A stretch of DNA of 64,000 bases from an uncultured Cellulomonadaceae bacterium (GCA_947495165.1 CANLXM010000003.1:1-64000); one strand, 5' to 3'; counted from the first letter of the stretch, positions 38,386-47,429 are shown. Numbers and translations: made by a program. The notes: generated by a model from the letters alone, not told the origin.

Positions 38386-40989
38386 TCAGGTGGTGGGGAG
38401 GGGGCCGACCGCCGTGATCTGCAGGACGACCTCGCCCGCCTCGTCGGACGCGTCCAGGTCGACCAGTGCGTCGAAGCCCCAGTCGAGGTCGCCGTCCGGG
38501 TCCTCGAGGACCTGACGCACCGACCACAGCCGGGGGTTGCCGTCGACGCCTTCGGTGATCTGCAGCAGCCGCGGTGACCGGGCGGACGGGCCGAACCCGA
38601 TCGCGTCGTCGCCGTAGTGCTCGAACATCGGGTCGAGGGAGTCGCGCCACTCGTCGGAGCCCCAGCCGGCCGCGCCGTCGAGGGACCCGAGGGTCGAGTA
38701 CGCCTCGCGGGACGCGAGCTCGACGCGCCGGAACAGGGCGTTGCGCAGCAGCACCCGGAAGGCGCGCGGGTTGCCGGTCACCGGCCGCACGGGCGCCTCG
38801 GCCCCCGCCCCGCTCAGGGGACCGTCCCCGACGAGGTCGTCCGCGTCGTCGTCGACCGGGTTGGACAGCCGCTCCCACTCGTCGAGGAGGCTCGAGTCGA
38901 CGCCGCGGACGAGCTCCCCGAGCCACTCGGTGATCTCCTCGACCTCCTCGGTGCGGTGCTCCGCGGCGACCGTCTGGCGCAGCGCGCGGTACGCGTCGGC
39001 CAAGTACCGGAGCAGCACGCCCTCGGTACGGTCGAGCTGGTACCGGGAGACGAACTCCGCGAACGTCTGCGCGCGCTCGACCATGTCCCGCACCACGGAC
39101 TTCGGGGCGAGCTCGTGGTCCGCCACCCACGGGTTGGTGCGCTTGTACGTCGCGAACGCCGGCTCGAGCAGGTCGAGCAGCGGCTTGGGCCAGCTCACGT
39201 CCTCGAGCGCGGCCATGCGCTCGTCGTAGTCGTAGCCCTCGGCCTTCATCGCACCGATCGCCTCGCCGCGGGCGGCGCGCTCCTGGGCATACAGCACCTG
39301 GCGCGGGTCGCTGAGCGTCGCCTCGATCACGGAGACGACGTCGAGCGCGTGGGTGGGGGACTCGACGTCGAGCAGCTCCTGCGCCGCGAGCGCGAACGGG
39401 GACAGCGGCTGGTTGAGCGCGAAGTCCCGAGGCAGGTCGACGACGAGGCGCACGCGCGGCTGGCCGGGCGCCGGGTGCGGGACGCGCTCAACGATTCCCG
39501 CCTGGCGCAGCGAGCGGTAGATGCGGAACGTCTGGCGCACGTGGCGGGCCTTGGCGGCGTCGTTGTCGTGGTTGGTGGTCAGCAGGTGGCGCATGGCGTC
39601 GACCGGGTCGCCGCCCGCGGTGCGGGTGCGCGCCAGGACGTTGAGCACCATCGCGTGGTTGACGGTGAAGTGGCTGCTCAGCGGCTCGGGGTCGGCGTCG
39701 CGCAGACGCTCGAAGGTCTTGTCGGTCCAGTTGACCGAGCCCTCGGGTGCCTTCTTGCGAACGATCTTCTTGAGCTTCTTCGGGTCGTCGCCCGCCTTGG
39801 CCAGCAGCTTCCGGTTCTCGACGACGTGGTCGGGCGCCATGACCATGACGTCGCCGACGGTGTCGTAGCCGGCGCGCCCGGCGCGGCCGGCGATCTGGTG
39901 GAACTCGCGCGCCGAGAGGTGGCGCATGCGCTCGCCGTCGTACTTCACGAGCGAGGTGAACAGCACGGTGCGGATCGGCACGTTGATGCCGACGCCGAGG
40001 GTGTCGGTGCCGCACACGACCTTGAGCAGGCCCTGCTGGGTGAGGCGTTCCACCACGCGGCGGTACTTGGGCAGCATGCCCGCGTGGTGCACGCCGACGC
40101 CGTGCCGCAGGAACTTGCTCAGCGACCGGCCGAACCCGGACGTGAACCGGAACGCGCCGAGCTCGGCTGCGATCGCGTCCCGCTCGGCGCGGCTCGCCAC
40201 GGGGGTGCTGAGCAGCGACTGCGCGCGCTCGACCGCGTCCTTCTGGGTGAAGTGCACGACGTACACCGGCGCGCGGTGGGTGTTGACGAGCTCCTCGAGC
40301 ACCTCGGTCAGCGGCTCGACGACGTAGTCGAACTGCAGCGGGACCGGGCGCTGGGCGCTCGTGACCTCGGCGACGGCCGTGCCGGTGCGCTTCTCGAGGT
40401 CCTCGCGGAACGCCGTGGTGTCCCCGAGCGTCGCGCTCATGAGCAGGAACTGGGTGTCCGGGAGCTCGAGCAGCGGCACCTGCCACGCCCAGCCACGCTG
40501 CGGGTCGGCGTAGAAGTGGAACTCGTCCATGACGACCTGCGCGATCGCGTCCGGTCCGGTGCGGGTGGCGCCGTCGCGCAGCGCGATGTTGGCCAGGATC
40601 TCCGCGGTGCAGCAGATGATCGGCGCGTCGGGGTTCACGGCCGAGTCGCCGGTCATCATCCCGACGTTCTCGGAGCCGAACGCCTCGACGAGCGCGAAGA
40701 ACTTCTCGCTCACGAGCGCCTTGAGCGGAGCCGTGTAGTAGGTGCGGCCGCCGGTGCCGGCGCGGTGCGCGGCGAGCGCGGCGAAGTGCGCGCCCGTCGC
40801 GACGAGCGACTTGCCCGAGCCCGTCGGCGTGCTGAGGATGACGTGCGAGCCGCTGACGAGCTCCATGAGCGCCTCGGACTGCGCGGGATAGAGCGTGAGC
40901 CCGCGGCCTTCGGCCCAGCCCGTGAACGCGTCGAACAGCGCGTCCGGGTCGGGAGAGGCGGGCAGGGCGGCAGTCAGGGAGGCATTCAT
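38386..40989 (-). CDS. DEAD/DEAH-box helicase with DUF3516 C-terminus
   Basis: 867 aa. The N-terminal helicase core has Walker A STPTGSGKS (K60), a DEFH Walker B (VVMDEFHFYADP, about 142-153), SATLGD motif III and the C-terminal core with GTDTLGVGINVPIRTV and QIAGRAGR. The remainder (about 430-867) is the DUF3516 region typical of actinobacteria and related to Ski2-like RNA helicases. Likely role: RNA unwinding in RNA processing or decay. ATG 40989 is chosen, with GGAGG about 10 bases upstream. Confidence 0.9.
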   Translation of the reverse strand: MNASLTAALPASPDPDALFDAFTGWAEGRGLTLYPAQSEALMELVSGSHVILSTPTGSGKSLVATGAHFAALAAHRAGTGGRTYYTAPLKALVSEKFFALVEAFGSENVGMMTGDSAVNPDAPIICCTAEILANIALRDGATRTGPDAIAQVVMDEFHFYADPQRGWAWQVPLLELPDTQFLLMSATLGDTTAFREDLEKRTGTAVAEVTSAQRPVPLQFDYVVEPLTEVLEELVNTHRAPVYVVHFTQKDAVERAQSLLSTPVASRAERDAIAAELGAFRFTSGFGRSLSKFLRHGVGVHHAGMLPKYRRVVERLTQQGLLKVVCGTDTLGVGINVPIRTVLFTSLVKYDGERMRHLSAREFHQIAGRAGRAGYDTVGDVMVMAPDHVVENRKLLAKAGDDPKKLKKIVRKKAPEGSVNWTDKTFERLRDADPEPLSSHFTVNHAMVLNVLARTRTAGGDPVDAMRHLLTTNHDNDAAKARHVRQTFRIYRSLRQAGIVERVPHPAPGQPRVRLVVDLPRDFALNQPLSPFALAAQELLDVESPTHALDVVSVIEATLSDPRQVLYAQERAARGEAIGAMKAEGYDYDERMAALEDVSWPKPLLDLLEPAFATYKRTNPWVADHELAPKSVVRDMVERAQTFAEFVSRYQLDRTEGVLLRYLADAYRALRQTVAAEHRTEEVEEITEWLGELVRGVDSSLLDEWERLSNPVDDDADDLVGDGPLSGAGAEAPVRPVTGNPRAFRVLLRNALFRRVELASREAYSTLGSLDGAAGWGSDEWRDSLDPMFEHYGDDAIGFGPSARSPRLLQITEGVDGNPRLWSVRQVLEDPDGDLDWGFDALVDLDASDEAGEVVLQITAVGPLPTT

Positions 40990-41035
40990 CACCGCCCATC
41001 CTCCCAGCAAGTCGTCACGCGGTGTTCACCGGGCC

Positions 41036-41060
41036 GACGTGCGATGCATCCCCGCACGTC
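41036..41060. promoter_or_regulatory. Inverted repeat upstream of an ABC importer operon
   Basis: GACGTGCG (41036-41043) and CGCACGTC (41053-41060), 9-base spacer, lie between the divergent helicase and importer genes, 114-138 bases before the importer start. Candidate operator; no adjacent regulator. Confidence 0.35.
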
Positions 41061-41173
41061 AGGGCCCCGCGCCACGCTGGCGACAGCGGCCTCATCGAGG
41101 TCGTGCCCGGCGCTCGGCGCCGTGCGGAGGACGTCGTCACCACGACGGCGCGACCGATGGAGGACCACCCCGC

Positions 41174-42322
41174 ATGTCAGTGCACACGAAGTGGGCCGTG
41201 ACCGCGCTCGCGGTCTCGATGAGCCTCGCCCTCGCGGGCTGCGGCACCAACGCCGAGGCCGACGACGCCGCGAAGACCACCGGCGGCAGCACCTCGGCCG
41301 CGGCGACGGCGACCTCCGCCGACGACCTCGGTGGCATGGAGGCCCTCGTCGAGGCCGCGAAGGCCGAGGGCACGCTGAACGTCATCGCGCTGCCCGACGA
41401 CTGGGCCAACTACGGCGCCCTCAAGGCCGCGTTCGCCGACAAGTACAGCATCACCGTGAACTCGATCCTGCCCGACGCCTCCTCCAAGGAAGAGATCGCG
41501 GCCGCGGACGCGAACCGCGGGACCGACCAGGCGCCCGACGTCTTCGACCTCGGCACGAACGTCGCGCTCGAGTCGACCGACTACTTCGCGCCGTACCAGG
41601 TCGAGACCTGGGAGCACATCCCGGACGAGAACAAGGAGCCCACGGGCCTGTGGGTCAACGACTACACGGGCCTCATGAGCGTCGGCTACAACGCCACCAA
41701 GCTCGGCGAGATCACCTCCCTCGACCAGCTCACCGACGCGAAGCTGGCCGGCACGGTCGCGCTCAACGGCAAGCCCGCTGAGGCTGGCGCGGCGTTCAGC
41801 GGCTTCCTCATGGCCAACGCGGTCGCCGGCGGCACGTTCGACGACGTCCAGCCCGGCCTCGACATGTTCCGCAAGCTCGCCGACGCCGGCACGCTCAACC
41901 TCAAGGACGTCACCGCCGGGACGATCGACGCGGGCGAGCACGGCGTCGTCTTCGACTGGTCCTACAACCAGCTCTCCACCCAGGAGCGCCTCGCGGCCAA
42001 GGGCGTCGAGTGGAAGGTCTTCGTCCCCGAGGGCGGCGAGATCGTCTCCTTCTACAACCAGGCGATCAGCAAGGACGCCCCGCACCCCGCGGCCGCCCGG
42101 CTGTGGCAGGAGTTCCTGTTCTCGCCCGAGGCCCAGAACCTCTGGCTCGCCGGGGGCGCCCGGCCGGTGCTGTACGACTGGATGGAGACCGAGGGCACCC
42201 TCGACCCCGACGCCGCGTCGGCGCTCCCCGAGGTCGTCGGGACCCCGCAGACGCCCAGCACCGACCAGGCCGCCGCCATCAACACGACCCTCGCGGCCGA
42301 GTGGGACGCCACGGTCGGCTGA
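41174..42322 (+). CDS. ABC transporter substrate-binding lipoprotein (family 1, ligand unknown)
   Basis: 382 aa. MSVHTKWAVTALAVSMSLAL is a lipoprotein signal with lipobox LAGC (C22). The mature protein begins with an Ala/Thr-rich linker, then GTLNVIALPDDWANYGALKA and VFDLGTNVALESTDYFAPYQ, features of the Fbp/PotD-like group that binds ferric ion, polyamines, phosphonates such as 2-aminoethylphosphonate, or organic acids. It is the first gene of an SBP-permease-permease-ATPase operon. No phosphonate or iron genes nearby settle the ligand. Confidence 0.88.
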   Translation: MSVHTKWAVTALAVSMSLALAGCGTNAEADDAAKTTGGSTSAAATATSADDLGGMEALVEAAKAEGTLNVIALPDDWANYGALKAAFADKYSITVNSILPDASSKEEIAAADANRGTDQAPDVFDLGTNVALESTDYFAPYQVETWEHIPDENKEPTGLWVNDYTGLMSVGYNATKLGEITSLDQLTDAKLAGTVALNGKPAEAGAAFSGFLMANAVAGGTFDDVQPGLDMFRKLADAGTLNLKDVTAGTIDAGEHGVVFDWSYNQLSTQERLAAKGVEWKVFVPEGGEIVSFYNQAISKDAPHPAAARLWQEFLFSPEAQNLWLAGGARPVLYDWMETEGTLDPDAASALPEVVGTPQTPSTDQAAAINTTLAAEWDATVG

Positions 42323-43194
42323 TGACGCTCACCGCGCCGCTGCGCCTGCCCCGCGCCGTGCTCCGCACGGCCGGGGCGTGGCCGTTCTTCGCCTACACCG
42401 GGCTGTTCCTGCTGCTCCCGACGGCGCTCGTCGTCGTCGGCGCCCTCACGGGGCCGGACGGTGCGTTCTCGCTCGACGGGATCCGTGCCGCGCTCACGCC
42501 CCGGACGGCGCAGGTGTTCTGGACCTCGGTGTGGCTGTCGGCGCTCACCGCCGCGGTGGGCGCGGTGCTCGGGGCGGTGATCGCCTACGCCCTGTCCACC
42601 GCGCCCGACGGCAGCGTGACGCGCCGGGTCGTGACCGCGTTCGTCTCGGTGCTCGCCCAGTTCGGCGGGGTCATGCTCGCGTTCGCGTTCGTCGCGGTGC
42701 TCGGCGCCAACGGCTTGGTCACGCGGCTCCTGCGCGAGCAGCTCGACGTCGTCGTCTCGCCCGGGCTGCTGTCCAGCATGACCGGCCTGGTCATCGTCTA
42801 CTGCTACTTCCAGGTGCCGCTGATGGTCGTCGTCTTCCTGCCGGCGGTCGACGGCCTGCGCCCGCAGTGGCGCGAGGCGACGACGACGATGGGCGGCACG
42901 ACCGCCCAGTACTGGAGGCGCGTGGCTGGCCCGCTGCTGGCGCCCAGCTTCCTGGGCAGCTTCCTGCTGCTGTTCGCCAACGCGTTCTCCGCGTTCGCCA
43001 CGGCCGCCGCGCTCATCTCCCAGCAGACCGTGATCGTGCCGATGGCGATCGAGTCCGCGATCCGCAACGAGAACAACACGGGCATGGACTCCTACGCCCA
43101 GGCGCTCGCGCTCGGGATGATCGGCGTCGTCGGCGTCGTGATGACGCTGCACGCCTGGCTGGCGCGCCGGAGCTCCCGGTGGGCCGTCGCATGA
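42322..43194 (+). CDS. ABC transporter permease (PotB-like)
   Basis: 290 aa, six membrane helices starting at about residue 20 (FFAYTGLFLLLPTALVVVGA). The EAA loop is LRPQWREATTTMGGTTAQYWRR divided at about residues 186-207. It starts on the last base of the SBP stop and overlaps the next permease by 4 bases. Confidence 0.9.
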   Translation: MTLTAPLRLPRAVLRTAGAWPFFAYTGLFLLLPTALVVVGALTGPDGAFSLDGIRAALTPRTAQVFWTSVWLSALTAAVGAVLGAVIAYALSTAPDGSVTRRVVTAFVSVLAQFGGVMLAFAFVAVLGANGLVTRLLREQLDVVVSPGLLSSMTGLVIVYCYFQVPLMVVVFLPAVDGLRPQWREATTTMGGTTAQYWRRVAGPLLAPSFLGSFLLLFANAFSAFATAAALISQQTVIVPMAIESAIRNENNTGMDSYAQALALGMIGVVGVVMTLHAWLARRSSRWAVA

Positions 43195-44117
43195 ACGCGC
43201 TGGTCATCCAGGCTCCCGCGGCGGCCGTGCCCCCGGAGAGCACACCCGTGCCAGCCGCCGCCGTGCCGACCGGTACCCGGCACGCGGCCCGGCGCCAGAC
43301 TCGCCAACGGTGGCTGCGCCGGGTGGTGCTGAGCTTCTCGCTCGCGCTCCTCGCGCTGCCGATCGTCGCGCTCGCTGAGTTCTCCGTCCGGTACCCCCTC
43401 ACGGGCGCCGTCGACCTCGATGCCTGGCGCAAGATCGTCTCCGGCCGCACGAGCGAGTACCAGACCCTCGCGCCGCTGTGGACCGGGCTGACGAACTCGC
43501 TCGTCATGTGCGCGATCACCGTCACGCTGATGCTCGTGCTCCTGCTGCCCACGATGGTCTGGGTGCAGCTGCGCGCGCCGCGGCTGGGGCGCGCCCTCGA
43601 GCTCGTCTGCCTGCTGCCGCTGACGATCCCCGCAGTGGTGCTCGTCGTCGGGCTCGCCCCGGTGTACCGGGTGATCTCGACGCGCGTGCTCGACTCGTCG
43701 ACCATCTGGCTGTCGTTCGCGTACGTGATCCTGGTGCTGCCCTTCGCGTACCGGGCGCTCGCGGCGGGCCTGCGCGCGATCGACCTCGTCACCCTGTCCG
43801 AGGCCGCACGCAGCTTCGGGGCCGGCTGGTGGGTCGTGCTCACCCGGGTGGTCGCCCCGAACATCCGGTCCGCGATCGTCTCCGCGTGCTTCCTCAGCGT
43901 GGCCGTGGTCCTCGGGGAGTTCACCCTCGCCCGCATCCTCGCCCGGGACAACCTGCAGACCGCCCTGTTCCAGATCAACCTCTCGGACAGCCAGGTCGCC
44001 GCCGCGATGGCCTTCCTGGCCCTCGTCGGCACGACCGTGCTGCTCGTCGTCGTCGACCTGCTCATGTCCCGGTCGCGCCGCACTCGTCCCCACACGCCAG
44101 GAGAGACCGCCCGATGA
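43191..44117 (+). CDS. ABC transporter permease (PotC-like)
   Basis: 308 aa. A polar Ala/Pro-rich N-terminus of about 45 residues precedes six helices; the EAA loop is DLVTLSEAARSFGAGWWVVL (about 196-215). It overlaps both neighbours by 4 bases (ATGA), so the two permeases and the ATPase are translationally coupled. Confidence 0.9.
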   Translation: MNALVIQAPAAAVPPESTPVPAAAVPTGTRHAARRQTRQRWLRRVVLSFSLALLALPIVALAEFSVRYPLTGAVDLDAWRKIVSGRTSEYQTLAPLWTGLTNSLVMCAITVTLMLVLLLPTMVWVQLRAPRLGRALELVCLLPLTIPAVVLVVGLAPVYRVISTRVLDSSTIWLSFAYVILVLPFAYRALAAGLRAIDLVTLSEAARSFGAGWWVVLTRVVAPNIRSAIVSACFLSVAVVLGEFTLARILARDNLQTALFQINLSDSQVAAAMAFLALVGTTVLLVVVDLLMSRSRRTRPHTPGETAR

Positions 44118-45262
44118 TCGCTGTGCTCACCGACGACCGCCGCGAGCGGCGCACCTCCCGCAGCCCGCGCCCCACCGCCCGACCGGGGGCGGGCACGCCG
44201 GCTCCGGCGCCCCAACCGGTCGAGCTCGACCACGTGACCCGCAGCTTTGGGGACGTGCGAGCCCTGGACGACCTCTGCCTGACCGTCGCCCCGGGGGAGC
44301 TGCTCGCTCTGCTCGGCCCGAGCGGGTGCGGCAAGACCACCGCGTTGCGCGCGCTCGCCGGCCTCGAGGACATCGACGCCGGGTCCATCCGCGTGGGTGG
44401 ACGCGAGGTGGCCGGCGTCCCGGCGCACCGACGCGACATGGCGATGGTCTTCCAGGCGTACTCGCTGATGCCGCACATGACCGTCGCGCAGAACGTCGCT
44501 TTTGCCCTCGAGCTGCGCGGCGTCACGCGTGGGGCGCGCGGACGGACGGTCGACCACCACCTCGAGCTCGTCGGGCTCGGCGCGCACCGCGACCGCTACG
44601 CCCACCAGCTCTCCGGCGGCCAGCAGCAGCGGGTGGCCCTCGCGCGGGCCCTCGCGGTGCAGCCCTCCGTGCTGCTCCTGGACGAGCCGCTGTCTGCGCT
44701 CGACGCCAAGGTCCGCGTACAGCTTCGCGAGGAGATCCGGCGGATCCAGACGGAGGTGGGAATCACCACGGTGTTCGTCACGCACGACCAGGAGGAGGCA
44801 CTGGCGGTCGCGGACACCGTCGCAATCATGGCGCACGGCAAGGTCGCCCAGCTGGGCGCCCCGCAGGACGTGTATGAGCGCCCGGCGTCGGCGTTCGTCG
44901 CCGAGTTCGTCGGGACGACCAACCGGCTCCCGGCCCGGGCGGCGGGCGAGACCGCCGTCGTGCCCGGCGTCGGCGTCGTGACTCTGCTGCCCGGGAGCGA
45001 GCGCGGTGACGTCGACGTGCTGGTGCGCCCGGAGGACGTCCGGCTGCTGCTCCCGGACGAGGCCCCCGTCGGCGGCGCGGACGCACGCGTGGTGGCGGTG
45101 TCGTACCTCGGCTCGCACGCGCGGGTCCAGGCGCGGATGGCGAGTGGTGCGCTGGTCACGAGCCAGCTCCGGGTCGACGAAGCCTCGGTGCTGACGGTCG
45201 GGGCGGCGGTGCAGGTGCGGATCGGCGGTGCGCCGGCGCTCGCGGTGCTGCCCCGCGCGTGA
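44114..45262 (+). CDS. ABC transporter ATPase with TOBE domain (PotA-like)
   Basis: 382 aa. An unusual Arg/Pro-rich N-terminal extension of about 35 residues precedes the ABC domain: Walker A GPSGCGKTT (about 73-81), signature LSGGQQQRVA (about 169-178), Walker B LLLDEPLSALDAK, and a C-terminal TOBE domain (about 290-382). This domain plan is that of PotA/FbpC/CysA-type importers. Last gene of the operon. Confidence 0.92.
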   Translation: MIAVLTDDRRERRTSRSPRPTARPGAGTPAPAPQPVELDHVTRSFGDVRALDDLCLTVAPGELLALLGPSGCGKTTALRALAGLEDIDAGSIRVGGREVAGVPAHRRDMAMVFQAYSLMPHMTVAQNVAFALELRGVTRGARGRTVDHHLELVGLGAHRDRYAHQLSGGQQQRVALARALAVQPSVLLLDEPLSALDAKVRVQLREEIRRIQTEVGITTVFVTHDQEEALAVADTVAIMAHGKVAQLGAPQDVYERPASAFVAEFVGTTNRLPARAAGETAVVPGVGVVTLLPGSERGDVDVLVRPEDVRLLLPDEAPVGGADARVVAVSYLGSHARVQARMASGALVTSQLRVDEASVLTVGAAVQVRIGGAPALAVLPRA

Positions 45263-45405
45263 CCGTGGCGCCAGCCGCGCTGCCGGCTCCTCGCACGCTG
45301 CCGGTCGCCGCGCTGCCGGCTCCCGCGCTGCCGACGCCCGCGCCCCCGGTCCCGGCCCTCAGTCCTCGCGACTTCGTGAGTTTGCCCCCGACTTCGTCAG
45401 CTTGA
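45259..45405 (+). CDS. Short Ala/Pro-rich open frame after the ATPase (doubtful)
   Basis: A 48-codon frame starts at GTG 45259, overlapping the ATPase stop as GTGA, and ends at TGA 45403-45405 inside a hairpin repeat. The product would be almost only Ala, Pro, Leu and Val (for example ALPAPALPTPAPPVPAL). The DNA contains three degenerate copies of CGCGCTGCCGGCTCC. It may be a remnant of a longer tail or simply a repeat; no family. Confidence 0.2.
   Translation: MTVAPAALPAPRTLPVAALPAPALPTPAPPVPALSPRDFVSLPPTSSA
45276..45323. repeat. Short direct repeat, CGCGCTGCCGGCTCC
   Basis: Two exact 15-base copies at 45276-45290 and 45309-45323, 33 bases apart, with a degenerate copy between. It lies in the 287-base gap between the ABC ATPase and the DUF488 gene. 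Confidence 0.6.
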
Positions 45406-45438
45406 ACTCACGAAGTCGCGGGCAAAGTGACGAAGTCG
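45367..45438. repeat. Interleaved double hairpin (REP-like element 3)
   Basis: Arm A CGCGACTTCGTGAGTT (45367-45382) pairs with AACTCACGAAGTCGCG (45405-45420), 16 bp perfect. Arm B CGACTTCGTCA (45389-45399) pairs with TGACGAAGTCG (45428-45438), 11 bp perfect. The order A-B-A'-B' means both stems cannot form as simple nested hairpins, and all four arms share CGACTTCGT, so alternative pairings are possible. Intergenic, GC content lower than its surroundings. Confidence 0.65.
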
Positions 45439-45549
45439 CGGAATCCTGGTGGCAGGCGGGCGCCCGGCAGCGGGCCGCGGGTGCCGCGCAGCTGCGGGCC
45501 GCGGGCAGCAGCGGTGGCTGGGGCGGGTGGGCGGTGCTAGGAACGAGGG

Positions 45550-46086
45550 ATGGTTGCGCTCTGGACCCTGGGTCACGGTCGGCTCGACGAGGACGGGTTG
45601 CTCGCCCAGCTCGCGACGGCGGACGTCCGCCGGCTCGTCGACGTGCGCCGGTTCCCCGGCAGCCGCACCAACCACGCGGTGAGCCGTGACGCGCTGCCGC
45701 ACTGGCTGCCCGACGCCGGCGTCGAGTACGTGTGGGCGCCGGACCTGGGCGGACGCCGGACCCTCCCCAAGGACGAGCCCGTGGTCGACACCTGGTGGCG
45801 CGTGGCGGCATTCCAGGCCTACGCCGCCTACACGCGCACGCCGGAGTTCGCCGCCGCGCTCGACGTCCTCCTCGCGCAGGCCGACGAGGTCCCGACCGCG
45901 ATCATGTGCTCGGAGAGCGTCTGGTGGCGCTGCCACCGCCGCGTGATCGCCGACGTCGCTGTGCTCGGCCGGGGCGCTCAGGTCACCCACCTGATGCCCG
46001 GCGGGCGCACGACGACGCACGCTCCGTCGTCGGGCGCGCGGCGCCTTCCCGAGGGGGACCTGGTCTGGGACGGGCCCGCGGACTGA
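45550..46086 (+). CDS. DUF488 domain protein
   Basis: 178 aa. WTLGHGRLDEDGLLAQLATA, LVDVRRFPGSRTN and the C-terminal MCSESVWWRCHRRVIADV are the diagnostic segments of DUF488, including the conserved Cys-x2-E and CHR residues. The family is uncharacterised; some members lie near metal or redox genes. ATG 45550 has GAGGG directly upstream and a TAGGAA box 6 bases away. Convergent with the 438-aa gene ending at 46100. Confidence 0.88.
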   Translation: MVALWTLGHGRLDEDGLLAQLATADVRRLVDVRRFPGSRTNHAVSRDALPHWLPDAGVEYVWAPDLGGRRTLPKDEPVVDTWWRVAAFQAYAAYTRTPEFAAALDVLLAQADEVPTAIMCSESVWWRCHRRVIADVAVLGRGAQVTHLMPGGRTTTHAPSSGARRLPEGDLVWDGPAD

Positions 46087-46099
46087 CCGCTGCGTGACC

Positions 46100-47416
46100 T
46101 CAGCCGCGTCGCCGCCGCGCGAGGGTGAGCGCCGCCGCGAGGTCGGTCGCGCCGTCGAGCACGAGGACCGCCCCGACGATCCAACGCAGCACCCCGGCGT
46201 CGGCGAGCCAGCCCTCCCACCCCAGAAGATTCAGCGCGACCACGACCCCGAGTGCGACCTCCGCGACGCTCAACAGCGCCATGAGGCCGGGGCGGTGCCA
46301 CAGGAACCTGCGGAACCGCGAGTAGAGGCCATGCCCGAGAGGTTCGCGCAGCACCGAGTCGACGCCGCCGCGCACGGCCGAGCCTAGGACGCCGCCGCGC
46401 GCGGGTGCCGTGGTGGCCGCGGACTCGGGCGGGTCACCGTCGATCACGTCGACGACGGCGCGCGGCAGTCCGAAGATCCGTGCGGCCGCGGGCAGGAGGT
46501 CGTCGGGCACCGCGAGCTCGGCGGTCCGCAGCTCGGCCGCCTGACCGGTCAGGGGCTCCTCGGCGCCGAGCTCGGCGCGCTCGATCCACGGCTCGGCCCC
46601 GCGCCACCGGGCCGGCTCGGCCAGGGCGGCCGCGAGCGCCGTCGCCTGGGTGCCCGCCGCGGTCACGAGCGGAGTCGACCGCGGCTGGCTGGCCGCCGTG
46701 AGGTCGAGCGCGTGCCGGCCGGTGGTCTCCTTCCAGCGCAGCGCGCGGACCTCGCCGCGGCGCCAGGCGATGAACCACGGATGCTCGCGCTTCTCGACGG
46801 ACAGGTCGAGCGCCATGGTCCGAGCGGGCGCCGCCGGCCACGCGACGAGCCAACCCTCGACCTCGACGTGGGCGAGCGGGACGCGCAGCCCGGCCGCGAG
46901 CGTGCGCAGGAAGATCGGGGAGTAGTCGCTCGTGCGCCACGCGTAGACCTCGCGGCTGTCGGCGAGCGATCGCCCGGCGCCCGGCTCGGCGTCCGTCGCG
47001 GACCCGTCGCCGGTGTACACAACATCGCCCATGGTCACGTCCGCCTGCAGCGCCGGGGCGAGGGCAGCGACGACGTCCTCGAGCTCCGGGCCAGCGGCAA
47101 CCGCGCCGTCCTCGTCGACCGCGACCCGCGCTCCCTCGGCCTCGCCCCGCGTGACCGCGAGGTGCACGACGACGCTGCCGGGCTGGGCGACGCGCGCGCC
47201 GTCGAGCACGGTGGCCACGAGGCGGCGAGCGGTGAGGAACTGCGTCACCTGCGCGAGCGTCAGGGCGGAGGGCGCGGGGCGTACCGCGATGCCGCGCGCG
47301 GCGAGGTAGCCCGCGGCCTCGTCGCCGCTCGCTGGTCCCTCGGTCGGGCGCGAGACGGTGAGCGGCAGCAGGGCCCACCGGTCGACGAAGGGGACGGGCT
47401 GAGCGGGGGACGTCAT
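46100..47416 (-). CDS. Hypothetical protein with C-terminal membrane helices
   Basis: 438 aa, no family recognised. The N-terminal two thirds (about 1-370) is soluble with alternating Ala/Val-rich strands and a conserved-looking core SREVYAWRTSDYSPIFLRTL and VEGWLVAWPAAPARTMALDL. The C-terminus has two membrane helices (about 383-405 and 411-430) after a basic SRFRRFLWHRPG, and ends RRRRG. A TATAAA box 7 bases before ATG 47416 suggests a leaderless transcript. Divergent from a lipoprotein gene 103 bases away. Confidence 0.65.
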   Translation of the reverse strand: MTSPAQPVPFVDRWALLPLTVSRPTEGPASGDEAAGYLAARGIAVRPAPSALTLAQVTQFLTARRLVATVLDGARVAQPGSVVVHLAVTRGEAEGARVAVDEDGAVAAGPELEDVVAALAPALQADVTMGDVVYTGDGSATDAEPGAGRSLADSREVYAWRTSDYSPIFLRTLAAGLRVPLAHVEVEGWLVAWPAAPARTMALDLSVEKREHPWFIAWRRGEVRALRWKETTGRHALDLTAASQPRSTPLVTAAGTQATALAAALAEPARWRGAEPWIERAELGAEEPLTGQAAELRTAELAVPDDLLPAAARIFGLPRAVVDVIDGDPPESAATTAPARGGVLGSAVRGGVDSVLREPLGHGLYSRFRRFLWHRPGLMALLSVAEVALGVVVALNLLGWEGWLADAGVLRWIVGAVLVLDGATDLAAALTLARRRRG

Positions 47417-47423
47417 GGAGGCG

Positions 47424-47429
47424 TTTATA
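47424..47429 (-). promoter_or_regulatory. -10 element (TATAAA) for the gene starting at 47416
   Basis: On the minus strand TATAAA is 7 bases before the ATG, again a leaderless spacing. Confidence 0.45.

Noticed and set aside
36689..39130. Long upstream extension of the yggS frame on the minus strand
   Set aside because: It runs antisense through the DUF2079 gene and into the helicase gene, is rich in Arg and Gly, and the yggS family N-terminus begins at ATG 36688.
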